The notes: generated by a model from the letters alone, not told the origin. Positions 25,273 to 34,721 are shown, numbered from the stretch's first letter. The stretch is 64,000 nt of DNA from VRUE01 sp963715625 (GCA_963715625.1 OY970260.1:2728001-2792000), one strand, 5' to 3'. Numbers and translations: made by a program.

Positions 25273-25527
25273 CTAGGAGTCCTGCAGCACCGAGATCGTG
25301 CGGCCCTTGCGAGAGGGCTTGAAGTCAACGGTTCCGGGCCGCGTCGCGAAGATCGTGTGGTCGCGCCCGAGCCCGGTGCCGTCCCCGGGCCAGAAGCGGG
25401 TGCCCCGCTGGCGCACGATGATCTCGCCGCCGGAGACCTTCTGGCCCGCGAAGACCTTGACCCCGAGCATGTTGGGGTTGGATTCGCGGCCGTTGCGGCT
25501 TGAGCCGAGTCCCTTCTTATGAGCCAT
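25273..25527 (-). CDS. rpmA: Large ribosomal subunit protein bL27
   Basis: An 84-residue 50S protein near the peptidyl-transferase centre, starting MAHKKGLGSSRNGRES with the typical KVFAGQKVSGGEIIVRQRG. The N-terminus is not extended. It overlaps rplU by 11 nt. Confidence 0.97.
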   Translation of the reverse strand: MAHKKGLGSSRNGRESNPNMLGVKVFAGQKVSGGEIIVRQRGTRFWPGDGTGLGRDHTIFATRPGTVDFKPSRKGRTISVLQDS

Positions 25528-26083
25528 CGTCAGAATCCTTTTTAGCAGCCGGTTTTTTACTGGCAGGTTTTTTCGCTTTCGCGGCAGGTTTTTTCGCCGC
25601 GGCTTTTTTCGCGGGAGCTTTTTTGGCGGCGGGTTTTTTCGCAGCCTCTTTTTTGGCGGCTGGTTTTTTCGCGGCCGGCTTCTTGGCGGCTGCCGGTTTT
25701 TTCTCTGCAGCCGCTTTCTCCGGTTTCGCCTCCGCCGGCTTCTCCTCTTTCGCCGCGGCAGGTTTCCCCGCCAGCAGCTTGACCTCGGTCACCTCGAGCT
25801 TGGTCAGCTCTGAGCGGTGGCCGGCGCGACGGCGGTAGCCCTTCTTCGGCTTGTATTTGAAGACCTTGATCTTCTCGCCGCGCAGGTGCCCGGTCACGGT
25901 CGCCTCGACCTTGACCTTCTCCAGCTCCTTGGCCAGGGCGACGACTTCGGAGTCGCGGAACATCACCGGGCGCAGGGCGACCTTGTCGCCCTCCTTGGCG
26001 CTGAGCCGGTCGACGAGCAGGGACGTGCCCTTCTCGACCTTGTACTGCTTGCCGCCGCTCTCTATGACTGCATACGTGTTCAT
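25517..26083 (-). CDS. rplU: Large ribosomal subunit protein bL21 with histone-H1-like tail
   Basis: Residues 1-105 are a normal bL21 (MNTYAVIESGGKQYKV, HLRGEKIKVFKYKPKKGYRR). They are followed by about 80 residues of Lys/Ala/Pro repeats of the AAKKPAAKK type, like histone H1 tails, ending in SDDGS. Usual bL21 is about 103 residues. The tail may bind nucleic acid, or it may be a low-complexity expansion. It overlaps rng by 4 nt and rpmA by 11 nt. Confidence 0.94.
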   Translation of the reverse strand: MNTYAVIESGGKQYKVEKGTSLLVDRLSAKEGDKVALRPVMFRDSEVVALAKELEKVKVEATVTGHLRGEKIKVFKYKPKKGYRRRAGHRSELTKLEVTEVKLLAGKPAAAKEEKPAEAKPEKAAAEKKPAAAKKPAAKKPAAKKEAAKKPAAKKAPAKKAAAKKPAAKAKKPASKKPAAKKDSDDGS

Positions 26084-27924
26084 TCGTCCTTGCCGCTCTG
26101 TGTTGAGCGCGACCGACCCCGACCGCCCCTGCGGCCACGGCGGCGACTGCGCGAGGCGGAGGATTCTAGCTCGGAGCCGTTCTCGCTGCCGCCCGCGGCC
26201 CCGTTGGTCGCCTCGACCCCCGGCAGCGAGGCCACCGCGGCGGCCCGCTCGACCCGCTCGATCCGCACCAGCTTGCGCTCGCCGACGAAGCGACCGCCGC
26301 CGGTGACGCTGACGATGTAGGAGTCGACCCGGGCGACGGCGTCGTCGGCGTTGTACATGTGCGGCTCGTCGATCTTGACCAGCACCTCCTCGCCGACCTT
26401 GAACGGCAGCGCCCGCTCCTCGATCTCCGCCCGCGTCCCGGCCTCGACCATGTCGAAGGTGTCGATCGGAAGGGCGTCGCCGCCCTCGAAGTGGAACTGC
26501 TTGCCGGTCTCGGCCTCCAGCTCGGCCAGACCGCTGTCGGGGTCGATCAGCTCGGCGGCGACCTTCGGGTGGACCCGCAGCAACAGCGCCTCGGCGTCCT
26601 TGGCGCCCGCCGCGACGTCGGGCAGCCGGCGCATCGCGTCCAGCGCCACCGTCTCAGCCGAGAGGACCACCCCTTCGCCCTCGCAGGTCGGGCAGGGCAC
26701 GGTGAGGATCTCGCGCACGCCGTCGGTGACGTTCTGGCGCGTCATCTCGACCAGGCCCAGGGGCGAGAGCTCGACCACGTAGCTCTTCGACTTGTCGGCG
26801 TCGAGCGCCTTGCGCAGCGTTTTCAGCACTTTGTCGCGGTTGCGGGCCCGCGCCATGTCGATGAAGTCGATGACGATGATGCCGCCGATGTCGCGCAGGC
26901 GCAGCTGTCGCACGACCTCCTCGGCCGCCTCGGTGTTGACCCGGGTGATCGTCTCCTCGAGGCCGCCCTTGCCGCGACCGGTGAAGCTGCCGCTGTTGAC
27001 GTCCATCACGGTCAGCGCCTCGGCGTAGTCGATGATCAGGTAGCCGCCTGAGGCGAAGTCGACGCGCTTGCCGAGCGTCGACTCGATCTCCTTGTCGATC
27101 CCCCACTTCTCGAACAGCGGCTTGCGGTCCCTGTAGAGCTCGACGCCGTCGATCAGCTCCGGCGCGGTGCGCTGGAAGAAGCTGGTCACCCGTTCGAACT
27201 GCTTCTCGGAGTCGATGATCGCCTTCTCGAAATCGCTGAGGAAGACGTCGCGAAGGACCCGGACCGGCAGGTCGGCCTCCTGGAAGACGAGGTCGGGAGC
27301 GACGGTCTGCTCAGTGCGCCGGTCGAGCACCTCGTTGAGCCTGTGCAGGTAGCCGACCTCGCGCACGAAGTCGGCTTTCTTCGCCCCGTGGGCGGCGGTG
27401 CGGACGATCAGCCCGCCGGGCCCTTTGTAGGTCCGATCGACCATCTTGCGCAGGCGGTCGCGCTCGGAGTCGGCGAGTCGCCGGCTGACGCCGACGCCGC
27501 TTCCCTGCGGCGCGTAGACGAGGTAGCGCCCCGCGATCGAGACGTTCATCGAGAGCCGCGCCCCCTTCGTCTTCAGCGGGTCCTTGACCACCTGGACGAC
27601 GATCTCCTGCCCGGGCTTGATCAGCTCGTCGATGCGCCGGCCTTTGCCGCGGCCGCGCTTCGGCGCCTGCTCGCCGCCGGGCAGGACGATCTCGTCGACG
27701 TGCAGGAAGCCGTTTCGCTCGAGGCCGATGTCGACGAAAGCGGCCTCCATTCCGGGCAGGACGTTGTCGACCTTGCCCTTGTAGATGTTGCCGACGATGG
27801 AGCGCCGGCCGCGTCGCTCTATGTAGAGCTCCGCCACGTCGCGCTTGCCGCCTTTCGTCTTCGACTCGAGCACGGCCACGCGGGTCTCGCCGCGATCGGC
27901 GGACACCAGGATTGTCTTTTTCAT
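26080..27924 (-). CDS. rng: Ribonuclease E/G family endoribonuclease
   Basis: The 614-residue product has an N-terminal S1 domain (SIVGNIYKGKVDNVLPGMEAA), the RNase E/G catalytic core with metal-binding Asp in ALTVMDVNSG and IIVIDFIDM, and the zinc-link cysteines CPTC. A C-terminal extension has a TRAM-like segment (EEVLVKIDEPHMY to VGERKLVRIERV) and an Arg/Gly/Ser-rich tail (SRSRRRGRRGGRGRSRS). It lies upstream of rplU-rpmA in the same operon. Whether it behaves as RNase E or G cannot be told. Confidence 0.92.
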   Translation of the reverse strand: MKKTILVSADRGETRVAVLESKTKGGKRDVAELYIERRGRRSIVGNIYKGKVDNVLPGMEAAFVDIGLERNGFLHVDEIVLPGGEQAPKRGRGKGRRIDELIKPGQEIVVQVVKDPLKTKGARLSMNVSIAGRYLVYAPQGSGVGVSRRLADSERDRLRKMVDRTYKGPGGLIVRTAAHGAKKADFVREVGYLHRLNEVLDRRTEQTVAPDLVFQEADLPVRVLRDVFLSDFEKAIIDSEKQFERVTSFFQRTAPELIDGVELYRDRKPLFEKWGIDKEIESTLGKRVDFASGGYLIIDYAEALTVMDVNSGSFTGRGKGGLEETITRVNTEAAEEVVRQLRLRDIGGIIVIDFIDMARARNRDKVLKTLRKALDADKSKSYVVELSPLGLVEMTRQNVTDGVREILTVPCPTCEGEGVVLSAETVALDAMRRLPDVAAGAKDAEALLLRVHPKVAAELIDPDSGLAELEAETGKQFHFEGGDALPIDTFDMVEAGTRAEIEERALPFKVGEEVLVKIDEPHMYNADDAVARVDSYIVSVTGGGRFVGERKLVRIERVERAAAVASLPGVEATNGAAGGSENGSELESSASRSRRRGRRGGRGRSRSTQSGKDE

Positions 27925-27976
27925 GAATTCAGCTCAGTTCAGGTAGGTACGCATTGCCGGCGACCCTTTCAAGGGA

Positions 27977-29173
27977 TCACCAGGCGAACCTGCCCCTCTG
28001 GCCGAGACGCGCTTGCATGTGGATGCTCTGAAGGACCCCGATCGCCAGGAAGGTCGCCAGAATCGACGACCCCCCGTAGCTCATCAGCGGCAGGGGAATC
28101 CCGGTGATCGGCATGATCCCGAGGTTCATTCCCACGTTGACGAAGACCTGGAACAGCAGCATGGCGGCGATGCCGCCCGCCACGAGGGTTCCGTAGGAGT
28201 TCTTCGAGAGCGTCACAATCCGCAGCGCCCGCCAGATCAGCAGGGCGTAAAGGGATAGGACTAGCGCGGCCCCCATGAATCCGTAGCGCTCACCGATCAC
28301 CGCGAAGATGAAGTCGGTGTGCCGCTCAGGGACGAAGTCGAGCCGCGTTTGTGTGGCCCGATCGCCCCGGCCGGTGGTCTCACCGGAACCGATCGCGGTC
28401 TTGGCCTGGTTCTGCTGGTAGCCAGCGTCGCTCGGGTCCTCGCTCGGGTGCAGGAACGAGGTGAGTCTCTCCGTCTGGTAATCCTTGAGCAGCGGCGTCC
28501 CGATGGCGGGTGCCGCCACCAGGACGATCGCAGTCATCGCGACGATGGCCGCGCCGATCACCGCGAAGTGCGTCCAGCGGACGCCCCCCACGTACATCAC
28601 GGCGAGGGTGATTGCCCCGTACACCAGGGAGGTGCCGAGGTCCGGCTGCAAGAAGACAAGCGCAGCCGGTGCCAGGCCGAGGCAGAGGTAGCGCACCGTG
28701 CGCTGCCAGTCCGACCCGTTCCTGGCGCCATCGATGACGAACCCGGCAAGCGCAAGCACAAGCAGGAGCTTGCCGAGCTCAGATGGCTGGAAACTGAAGA
28801 AGGGAAGGTCGAAGGCGCGCCGTGAGCCGCGCGCCGCGAAGCCGAAGACGAAGACGAGGGAGATGCTCACGCAGAGGAAGGTGTAGATGCCGACCCGCAG
28901 CTCGCGGAAGCGCGAGTAGTCGATGCGGGCGAGGAGGTACATGCCGACGATGCCGAGAACAGCATAGATGGCTTGGCGGTCGACGAAGTAGTTGGGGCTG
29001 CCGGGGACGTCGTGCAGGGTCGACTGGCTCAGCGTGAAGACGCTGAACGCGGCGAGAGCGGCAGCGGAGAGGGCCAGCGGGCCGTCCATGTAGGGCAGGC
29101 CGAGGCGCTCCGCGATCCCCGGGCGGACCGCGAAGGGCTCCATCCTGGCCTGGCGCGCGCGAGTCGCGTACAT
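27977..29173 (-). CDS. rodA: RodA, SEDS-family peptidoglycan glycosyltransferase
   Basis: The 398-residue polytopic protein polymerises lipid II for side-wall growth with PBP2. SEDS hallmarks are FSFQPSELGKL, FLQPDLGTSLVY and GIPLPLMSYGGSS. The ATG at 29173 overlaps the mrdA stop (TGATG); the longer open frame is mrdA shadow. Last gene of the mre-mrd cluster before rng. Confidence 0.94.
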   Translation of the reverse strand: MYATRARQARMEPFAVRPGIAERLGLPYMDGPLALSAAALAAFSVFTLSQSTLHDVPGSPNYFVDRQAIYAVLGIVGMYLLARIDYSRFRELRVGIYTFLCVSISLVFVFGFAARGSRRAFDLPFFSFQPSELGKLLLVLALAGFVIDGARNGSDWQRTVRYLCLGLAPAALVFLQPDLGTSLVYGAITLAVMYVGGVRWTHFAVIGAAIVAMTAIVLVAAPAIGTPLLKDYQTERLTSFLHPSEDPSDAGYQQNQAKTAIGSGETTGRGDRATQTRLDFVPERHTDFIFAVIGERYGFMGAALVLSLYALLIWRALRIVTLSKNSYGTLVAGGIAAMLLFQVFVNVGMNLGIMPITGIPLPLMSYGGSSILATFLAIGVLQSIHMQARLGQRGRFAW

Positions 29174-31041
29174 CAGCCCGGGCTGCCGCCGTTGGGGCCG
29201 GCCGGCCCCGTCGTGTGCTTGTCGAAATAGGCCTCGAGAATCTGGAGCGCGGCCGGCGCGGCCGATTCGGCGCCGAACCCTCCTTCCTCGATCGTAACGG
29301 CAGTGACGATTTTGGGGTCGGGATAGGGGGCGAGGACCATGTACCAGGACTGGTCGGCATGGCCGACGCGCTGGGCCGTGCCGGTCTTGCCCGCGACCGG
29401 CACGGGGAAGCCGCCGAAGACCGCGTAAGACGTGCCGCTGGCGCCCTGCGCGGCGTCGTGGAGGCCTTCGAGGATCACCGCGCGAGCCTCCGGGTCGATC
29501 TCGACCCGCCGCCGTGCCGGCGGCGCGAATTCCTTCAGGACCCGCCCGGCGGCGTCGGTCACTTCCTTGCCCACGTGCGGCGTGACGACGGTGCCGCCGT
29601 TGCCGAGCGTCGCGTAGGCGATCGCCATTTGCAGCGGGTTCGTCTGCAGGTCGCCCTGCCCAGTCGCCAGCTGGATGTTGTCGCCTGCTGACCACGGCCG
29701 GTCCGTTTCGCCTTCCTCGTAGAGCTGGTTGCGCCAGTGCTGGCTGGGCAGCAGCCCTTCGGCGGCGCCGGGAAGGTCGATCCCGGCCGGCCGGCCGATC
29801 CCCAGCTTGTGCGCCCATTCCTGCAGCTGGCCGGTGTCCCACATTTCCAGTCCCAGCGTGTAGAAGAAGACGTCCGAGGAGACTTCCAGGGCCGGCACCA
29901 GGGTGACGCTGCCGAAGGCCGCCCCACCCGCGTTCTGGAACGTCTGCCCGCCGACGGTCAGCGAGCCGCCATCGTAGATCGCCCTCGAAGGCGTCAGGGT
30001 GCCGCTTTCCAGTCCCGCCAGCGCGGTGATGAGCTTGAACGTGGAGCCGGTCGGGTAGAGGCCGGAGATCGCCCGGTTGGCAAGCGGCGCGAGCGGGTTG
30101 CGATAGGTCTCGTCGACCTGCCCCTGGGTAAGCGGCCGGGTGAAGAGCGCCGGTTCGAAGGTCGGGAACGACCCGACCCCGAGGATTTCGCCGCTGCGCA
30201 CGTCCATCGTGACGAAGGCACCCGGCAGGCCGCGAGCCGCGAGCGCCGCCTCGCCGGCAGCCTGGACCTCACTGTCGATCGAGAGCCTGAGGCTCTCCCC
30301 CGGCACGGGCGGCTTGGAGACGAGCCGGCCGTTTGGAGTCGGCTGGCCGAGCGCGTCGACCTGGATCCTGGTCAGCCCCGGCTCCCCCCGCAGGAAGCGG
30401 TCGTAAGCGTCCTCGACGCCGTCCTGGCCGATTTCGTCGCCCGGTTCCAGGCCCTTGTAGCGGGGATCCTTCAGGTCTTCCCCGGAGACCTCGCCGACGT
30501 TGCCGAGGATGTGGGCGGCGAGCGTCCCGTTCGGGTAGTCGCGGACGAAGACACGCTGGACCTCGACCCCGGGGAAGCGCTCCTGGTTCTCCTGCAGGTA
30601 GTAGACGAGGTAGTGGCCGACGTCGCGGCGCAACGTCACCGGCGCCGCGGGGGCCAGCTTCAGCTCTTCGTGCATCGTCCGCCGCACCCGCCGCAGGGTG
30701 CTGTGGGTGAGGTCGGCGAGGCGCGAGAGCTCGGCGAGGCGCTCGGCGGGATCATCGGGGAGTTTGCGCGGGTTGACCTGCAGCGCCAGGCTGGTGCGGT
30801 TGCCGACCAGCAGCTCGCCGTTGCGGTCGAGAATCTCGCCCCGCGGCGCGCTGACCCGGTACTCGCGCGTGCGGTTGTTCTTCGCTTCGGCCAGGTACTG
30901 CTCGCCGTCGAGCACCTGCAGCCGCCAGAGGCGGAAGAAGAGGATGGCGAAGAGGACGACCGCGAGCCCGCCGAAGAGCGCGATCCGCAGCGCCAGGCGG
31001 TTGCTCATCGCCGGGCCTCGCTCGTCGGAGCGGAGGTACAT
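29173..31041 (-). CDS. mrdA: Penicillin-binding protein 2 (class B transpeptidase)
   Basis: The 622-residue product has an N-terminal membrane anchor (LRIALFGGLAVVLFAILFF), a pedestal domain, then the transpeptidase with GSTFKLI (active-site Ser), the SSD motif and AGKTGTAQ. It crosslinks side-wall peptidoglycan with RodA. The ATG at 31041 has GGAGGG 4-5 nt upstream; an internal ATG at 31008 is an alternative. Two branched repeat elements fill the gap to mreD. Confidence 0.94.
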   Translation of the reverse strand: MYLRSDERGPAMSNRLALRIALFGGLAVVLFAILFFRLWRLQVLDGEQYLAEAKNNRTREYRVSAPRGEILDRNGELLVGNRTSLALQVNPRKLPDDPAERLAELSRLADLTHSTLRRVRRTMHEELKLAPAAPVTLRRDVGHYLVYYLQENQERFPGVEVQRVFVRDYPNGTLAAHILGNVGEVSGEDLKDPRYKGLEPGDEIGQDGVEDAYDRFLRGEPGLTRIQVDALGQPTPNGRLVSKPPVPGESLRLSIDSEVQAAGEAALAARGLPGAFVTMDVRSGEILGVGSFPTFEPALFTRPLTQGQVDETYRNPLAPLANRAISGLYPTGSTFKLITALAGLESGTLTPSRAIYDGGSLTVGGQTFQNAGGAAFGSVTLVPALEVSSDVFFYTLGLEMWDTGQLQEWAHKLGIGRPAGIDLPGAAEGLLPSQHWRNQLYEEGETDRPWSAGDNIQLATGQGDLQTNPLQMAIAYATLGNGGTVVTPHVGKEVTDAAGRVLKEFAPPARRRVEIDPEARAVILEGLHDAAQGASGTSYAVFGGFPVPVAGKTGTAQRVGHADQSWYMVLAPYPDPKIVTAVTIEEGGFGAESAAPAALQILEAYFDKHTTGPAGPNGGSPG

Positions 31042-31086
31042 CAGGCCCTCCCTCGGTGGTCAATTACGTGTTCTGCGGTGGTGGTT

Positions 31087-31231
31087 GGGGGAGCCTGGCC
31101 GCCCTCCATTCGAATTGAGCACCGCGCGCGAAGCGCGCGGTGCAATGAGGAGCGCGGCCTGCGGCCGCGCAATGACCGGATTGCATTTCCGCCGCTTCGC
31201 GACATTCGAATGGAGGGCGACCAGGCTCCCC
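31087..31231 (-). repeat. Branched ~145-nt element, copy A
   Basis: Read on the minus strand: an outer stem of about 28 bp (31231-31204 with 31115-31087), the invariant 26-nt block at 31202-31177 (TCGCGAAGCGGCG to GCAATCCG), hairpin 1 GCGCGGCC-GCA-GGCCGCGC (31170-31152), hairpin 2 GCACCGCGCGC-TTC-GCGCGCGGTGC (31143-31119), then TCAATTC and the closing arm. It shares much of the outer arm with copy C at 54 kb. It lies in the mreD-mrdA gap. The 155 nt between copies A and B contain only a small GGGGG-AAG-CCCCC hairpin and no gene. Confidence 0.85.
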
Positions 31232-31386
31232 TCGACACACCCCGATAACCCGAAGCTCCGAAGCCCGGGGGAAGCCCCCGAAGCGCAAAAGCTTCAAGCG
31301 AGGATGGCGCCTCGTGCGTTTGCTTGGAAGCTTCGAGCGGAGGGGTCATCTCCCACGCTGAGCTGGAAGGTTGGGGGGCTTCGAGA

Positions 31387-31532
31387 GGCGATGGCGGGTG
31401 GGTCTCTGCGGGAATATCGCGAAGCGGCGGAAATGCAATCCGATGAATGCGCGGGCGTAGCCCGCGCTCCAAACTCACCCCAGCGCGCAGCGCTGGGGTG
31501 TCAATTCCCGCAGAGACCCACCCGCCGTCGCC
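31387..31532 (+). repeat. Branched ~146-nt element, copy B
   Basis: Plus-strand orientation: a 29-bp outer stem (31387-31415 with 31504-31532, one G-U pair), the invariant block 31417-31442, hairpin 1 GCGCGGGC-GTA-GCCCGCGC (31449-31467) and hairpin 2 CACCCCAGCGC-GCA-GCGCTGGGGTG (31476-31500). The outer arm and hairpin 2 differ almost completely in sequence from copies A and C, but pairing is kept; hairpin 1 has a compensatory C-G to G-C change. It ends 5 nt from the mreD stop codon. Confidence 0.87.
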
Positions 31533-31537
31533 GCCCA

Positions 31538-32086
31538 TCAGGCCCCCAGAACCGTCGGCTGGCGACGCCGCTGCACCCTCGGCTCCTCGACCAGGGCGGG
31601 ACGCAGGACGCGCCGGACGAGCAGGTAGATGGGCCAGCCGAGGAAGAACGCGTAGACGCTCTTCAGCAGCATGTCGCGGACGATCAGCAGGCTGATCGGG
31701 GCGTCGACCCCGAGCAGCAGCTGGATCGCGGCGAAGCCGAGCTCCGCGACCAGCGTCAGGCCCATGCAGAGCAGGGCAGGCACCACCGAGCTGTGGATCT
31801 CGAAGCGTTCGCGGAAGAGGCCGGCGAGGTAGCCGGTCCCGAGCAGCACCAGCGAGGTGATGCCAAGCGCCTCGACCAGGAGGCAGTCGACGAAGAGCCC
31901 GATCGCGAACCCGGCGACGGCCCCGGTCAGGCTGCCGCCCAGCAGGCCGAGGCAGACAACCAGCGCCGGCAGCACGTCGGGGCTGACGTGGAAGAGCTCG
32001 ACCCGGGAGAAGAAGGAGAGCTGCAGGAGCACGCCGAGCACGCCGATCGCGGCGATGCGGGCGACGATCTTCGGGGTCAGGATCAC
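31538..32086 (-). CDS. mreD: Rod shape-determining protein MreD
   Basis: The 182-residue membrane protein has about five hydrophobic helices and a basic C-terminus (RRVLRPALVEEPRVQRRRQ). Sequence is weakly conserved in this family; the call rests on topology and position after mreC. It starts with GTG at 32086. Confidence 0.85.
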   Translation of the reverse strand: MILTPKIVARIAAIGVLGVLLQLSFFSRVELFHVSPDVLPALVVCLGLLGGSLTGAVAGFAIGLFVDCLLVEALGITSLVLLGTGYLAGLFRERFEIHSSVVPALLCMGLTLVAELGFAAIQLLLGVDAPISLLIVRDMLLKSVYAFFLGWPIYLLVRRVLRPALVEEPRVQRRRQPTVLGA

Positions 32087-32152
32087 GACAATGCCTCGCG
32101 CTTCGCTCGCGGCGCGAAGAGCCAGAGATGCCTCATTGGGCTCGCTCCGCGC

Positions 32153-33004
32153 TCACTGTCGCGAGCCTCCCGTCAACACCTGGACGAGATCGAGGTTGCG
32201 CAGGTCGGCGAAGGGTCGCACGTCGACCTGTTCGTTGGCCTCCTGTTCGACGATCGAGGCCTTCGTCACTTCGCCCAGCGGCAGGCCAGGCGGGAAGAGC
32301 GAGGCCAGGCCCTGGGCGCGCCAGCCCGCCGTGACGACCGTCTGCCCCCCGTGCACCTCGGTGGTCGAGTCGATGAAGTCGAGGATCAGGTCTTCGGGAT
32401 TGCCGACTTCCGGCTTGATCACGCCCTGCACGCCGACGGGGACCACCTTCGCCGAGATCGCGCTGGCGTGATCGGTGAGCAGCATCACCTGGGAAGAACC
32501 CGGCTCGGCCGATGAGATGCGCCCGACCAGGCCGTCGCCGCCGATCACCGGGTCGTCGACCTGCACGCCGTCGCCGCTGCCGACGTCGATCGTCACGCTC
32601 GAGCGCCACTGCGTCGGCGAGCGGGCGATGACCCGGCCGGTCACCTCGTCGTAGGCCGAGGCGGCAAGCGCCGGGCTGCGGTCCAGCTCCAGCAGCTTGC
32701 GCAGCTGCTCGTTCTCATGCAGGGCCTCCTGGCCGGCGACGGCCTGCTCGCGGGCAACCACGAGCTCGGACTTGAGCCGGCCGTTTTCGCCGCGCGCGTC
32801 GAACGTCTGGTCGAACCAGCCGACCAGGTCGCGGGCCGGCTTGAGAGCGCGGTCGGCCACCGACTGAACCGGGCTGAAGATCGAGCTGACGCCGCGCTGA
32901 AAGCCGCGCGAGCCCTGCCCGTAGGTGACGGTGAGCAGGACGAAGGAGCCGACGATCAGCAGGGCGAGCACCGCCCTACGGCGGCGTACTTGCTTTCGAT
33001 ACAC
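32153..33004 (-). CDS. mreC: Rod shape-determining protein MreC
   Basis: The 283-residue bitopic protein links MreB to the periplasmic wall machinery. It has an N-terminal basic region and one membrane helix (AVLALLIVGSFVLLTVTYG), a coiled coil to about residue 105, then the MreC beta domains (GRVIARSPTQWRSSVTIDVGSGDGV, VGRISSAEPGSSQVMLLTD). It starts with GTG at 33004, 26 nt after mreB. Confidence 0.92.
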   Translation of the reverse strand: MYRKQVRRRRAVLALLIVGSFVLLTVTYGQGSRGFQRGVSSIFSPVQSVADRALKPARDLVGWFDQTFDARGENGRLKSELVVAREQAVAGQEALHENEQLRKLLELDRSPALAASAYDEVTGRVIARSPTQWRSSVTIDVGSGDGVQVDDPVIGGDGLVGRISSAEPGSSQVMLLTDHASAISAKVVPVGVQGVIKPEVGNPEDLILDFIDSTTEVHGGQTVVTAGWRAQGLASLFPPGLPLGEVTKASIVEQEANEQVDVRPFADLRNLDLVQVLTGGSRQ

Positions 33005-33030
33005 AGTGAAGGCCTAAGTTGGAGAGTTGA

Positions 33031-34080
33031 CTAAGCAAAGTGCCGAGTTCCCGAATTGCGCTTGCTGGCGCGATGGATGGCCTCGAACTCCTCGAGGGAG
33101 ATGCCCGATCCCACCGCCACGCACGTAAGCGGTGACTCTGCCAGTTGGCACGGCATCTGGCACTCGTCGCGAAGGCGTTGTTCGAGTCCTTGCAGGAGGG
33201 CGCCGCCGCCGGCGAGGGTGATGCCCCGGTCCATGATGTCACCGGCGAGCTCCGGGGGCGTGCGGTCGAGCGTGTCCTTGACCGCCTCGACGATGTGGCC
33301 GACCGTTTCGTCGAGCGCCTCGCGGATCTCCTCGGAGCCGAGCTCGATCGTCTTCGGCAGGCCGGAGACGAGGTCGCGGCCGCGGATCTCGGCCCGCACT
33401 TCCTCGGGCAGCGGCGAGGCCGAGCCGGCCTCGAGCTTGACCTCCTCGGCCGTCTGGGTGCCGATCGCCAGCTTGTAGACGTGCTTGCAGTGGTTGACGA
33501 TCGCCTCGTCGAGCTCGTCGCCGCCGATCCGGATCGACTGCGAGACGACGATGCCGCCGAGCGAGATCACCGCCACCTCGGTCGTTCCTCCGCCGACGTC
33601 GACGACCATCGATCCGGTCGGCTCCGCGACCGGCAGGCCGGCCCCGATCGCCGCCGCCATCGGCTCCTCGATCAGGTAGGCCTGGCGGGCGCCGGCCGAG
33701 AGGCAGGCCTCCTCGACGGCCCGCTTCTCGACCCCGGTGACGCCCGAGGGCACGCAGACGACAACGCGGGGGTGGGCGAAGCGGTTGGAGTGCACCTGCT
33801 TGATGAAGTGGCGCAGCATCTGCTCGGTGACGTCGAAGTCGGCGATCACCCCGTCCTTGAGCGGGCGGATCGCCGTGATGTTGCCCGGGGTCCGGCCCAG
33901 CATCCGCTTCGCCTCGACCCCGACCGCGTGCACCTGGCCGGTGTGGGAGTCGATCGCCACCACCGAGGGCTCCGAGAGGACGATGCCGCGGCCACGCACG
34001 TAGACGAGCGTGTTGGCCGTGCCCAGGTCGACGGCCATGTCGCGACCGCCGAGACCTCTGAGATATCCGAGAACGCCCAT
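33031..34080 (-). CDS. mreB: Rod shape-determining protein MreB
   Basis: The 349-residue bacterial actin has MAVDLGTANTLVYV (phosphate 1), VVDVGGGTTEVAVIS (phosphate 2) and GITLAGGGALL (adenosine motif). The ATG at 34080 gives MGVLGYLRGLGG; the upstream frame is shadow. It heads the mreBCD-mrdA-rodA-rng-rplU-rpmA run. Confidence 0.96.
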   Translation of the reverse strand: MGVLGYLRGLGGRDMAVDLGTANTLVYVRGRGIVLSEPSVVAIDSHTGQVHAVGVEAKRMLGRTPGNITAIRPLKDGVIADFDVTEQMLRHFIKQVHSNRFAHPRVVVCVPSGVTGVEKRAVEEACLSAGARQAYLIEEPMAAAIGAGLPVAEPTGSMVVDVGGGTTEVAVISLGGIVVSQSIRIGGDELDEAIVNHCKHVYKLAIGTQTAEEVKLEAGSASPLPEEVRAEIRGRDLVSGLPKTIELGSEEIREALDETVGHIVEAVKDTLDRTPPELAGDIMDRGITLAGGGALLQGLEQRLRDECQMPCQLAESPLTCVAVGSGISLEEFEAIHRASKRNSGTRHFA

Positions 34081-34107
34081 GTGTGGAAATGGAGACCTTC
34101 CAACAGG

Positions 34108-34136
34108 GATTGTCCCAAACCCGCAAAATCGACACA
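34108..34136 (-). promoter_or_regulatory. Possible mreB promoter
   Basis: On the minus strand TTGTGT and GACAAT are separated by 17 nt, resembling a sigma-70-type -35/-10 pair, with about 28 nt from the -10 to the mreB ATG. The match is partial. Confidence 0.35.
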
Positions 34137-34145
34137 AACCAGGCC

Positions 34146-34700
34146 TTACCGGTGCATGGCCGGGAACAGCTCCGGCGCCAGTTCGAACAGCAGCCCGACC
34201 GGCAGCCCGACCACGTTGGAGACGCTCCCCTCGACCCGCTCCACCAGCGTCGACCCAAGCGTCTGGATCGCATAGCCGCCCGAGCGCCCCTCCCACTCGC
34301 CGAAGTTCACATAACGTTCTTTATCAGCGGCGCTCAGCTCCCTGAAGACGACGGTCGTTCGTTCCAGCCCACCCCGCTCCTCCCCGTCCACGAGCACCAC
34401 AAGCCCACTCAGTACCTCGTGCGCCCGCCCCGACATCCGGTCGAGATAAGCCCGAGCCTCAACTGCGTCGGCCGGCTTGCCAAGCGCCTTGCCGTCGAGC
34501 ACGACATCCGTATCGCAGGCAAGCACGATTCCATCCCGCTCTACCGCCCGAGCCTTCATTCGAGCGTTCTCGACCACCTCGACCTCGGGATCCCCGCCGG
34601 TCAACTCCTCTACGCCCGACACCACCACCTCGAACTCAAGCCCAAGCTTCCGCAGAATCTCGCTCCTCTGCGGCGACCCAGACACCAGCGTCAGCCTCAT
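34146..34700 (-). CDS. Maf-like nucleoside triphosphate pyrophosphatase
   Basis: The 184-residue Maf/YhdE-type protein hydrolyses non-canonical or modified nucleotides. Family motifs are LVSGSPQRSEILRKLG, DTDVVLDG, LGKP and YAIQTLGSTLVERVEGS. Substrate preference is not predictable here. It precedes mreB in the same direction, a common pairing. Confidence 0.9.
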   Translation of the reverse strand: MRLTLVSGSPQRSEILRKLGLEFEVVVSGVEELTGGDPEVEVVENARMKARAVERDGIVLACDTDVVLDGKALGKPADAVEARAYLDRMSGRAHEVLSGLVVLVDGEERGGLERTTVVFRELSAADKERYVNFGEWEGRSGGYAIQTLGSTLVERVEGSVSNVVGLPVGLLFELAPELFPAMHR

Positions 34701-34721
34701 GCGCGTCTGCCGGGGGGTGGC

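Noticed and set aside
27977..29842. rodA frame extended to 621 codons
   Set aside because: The added N-terminus is translation of mrdA in another frame; RodA begins at the ATG overlapping the mrdA stop.
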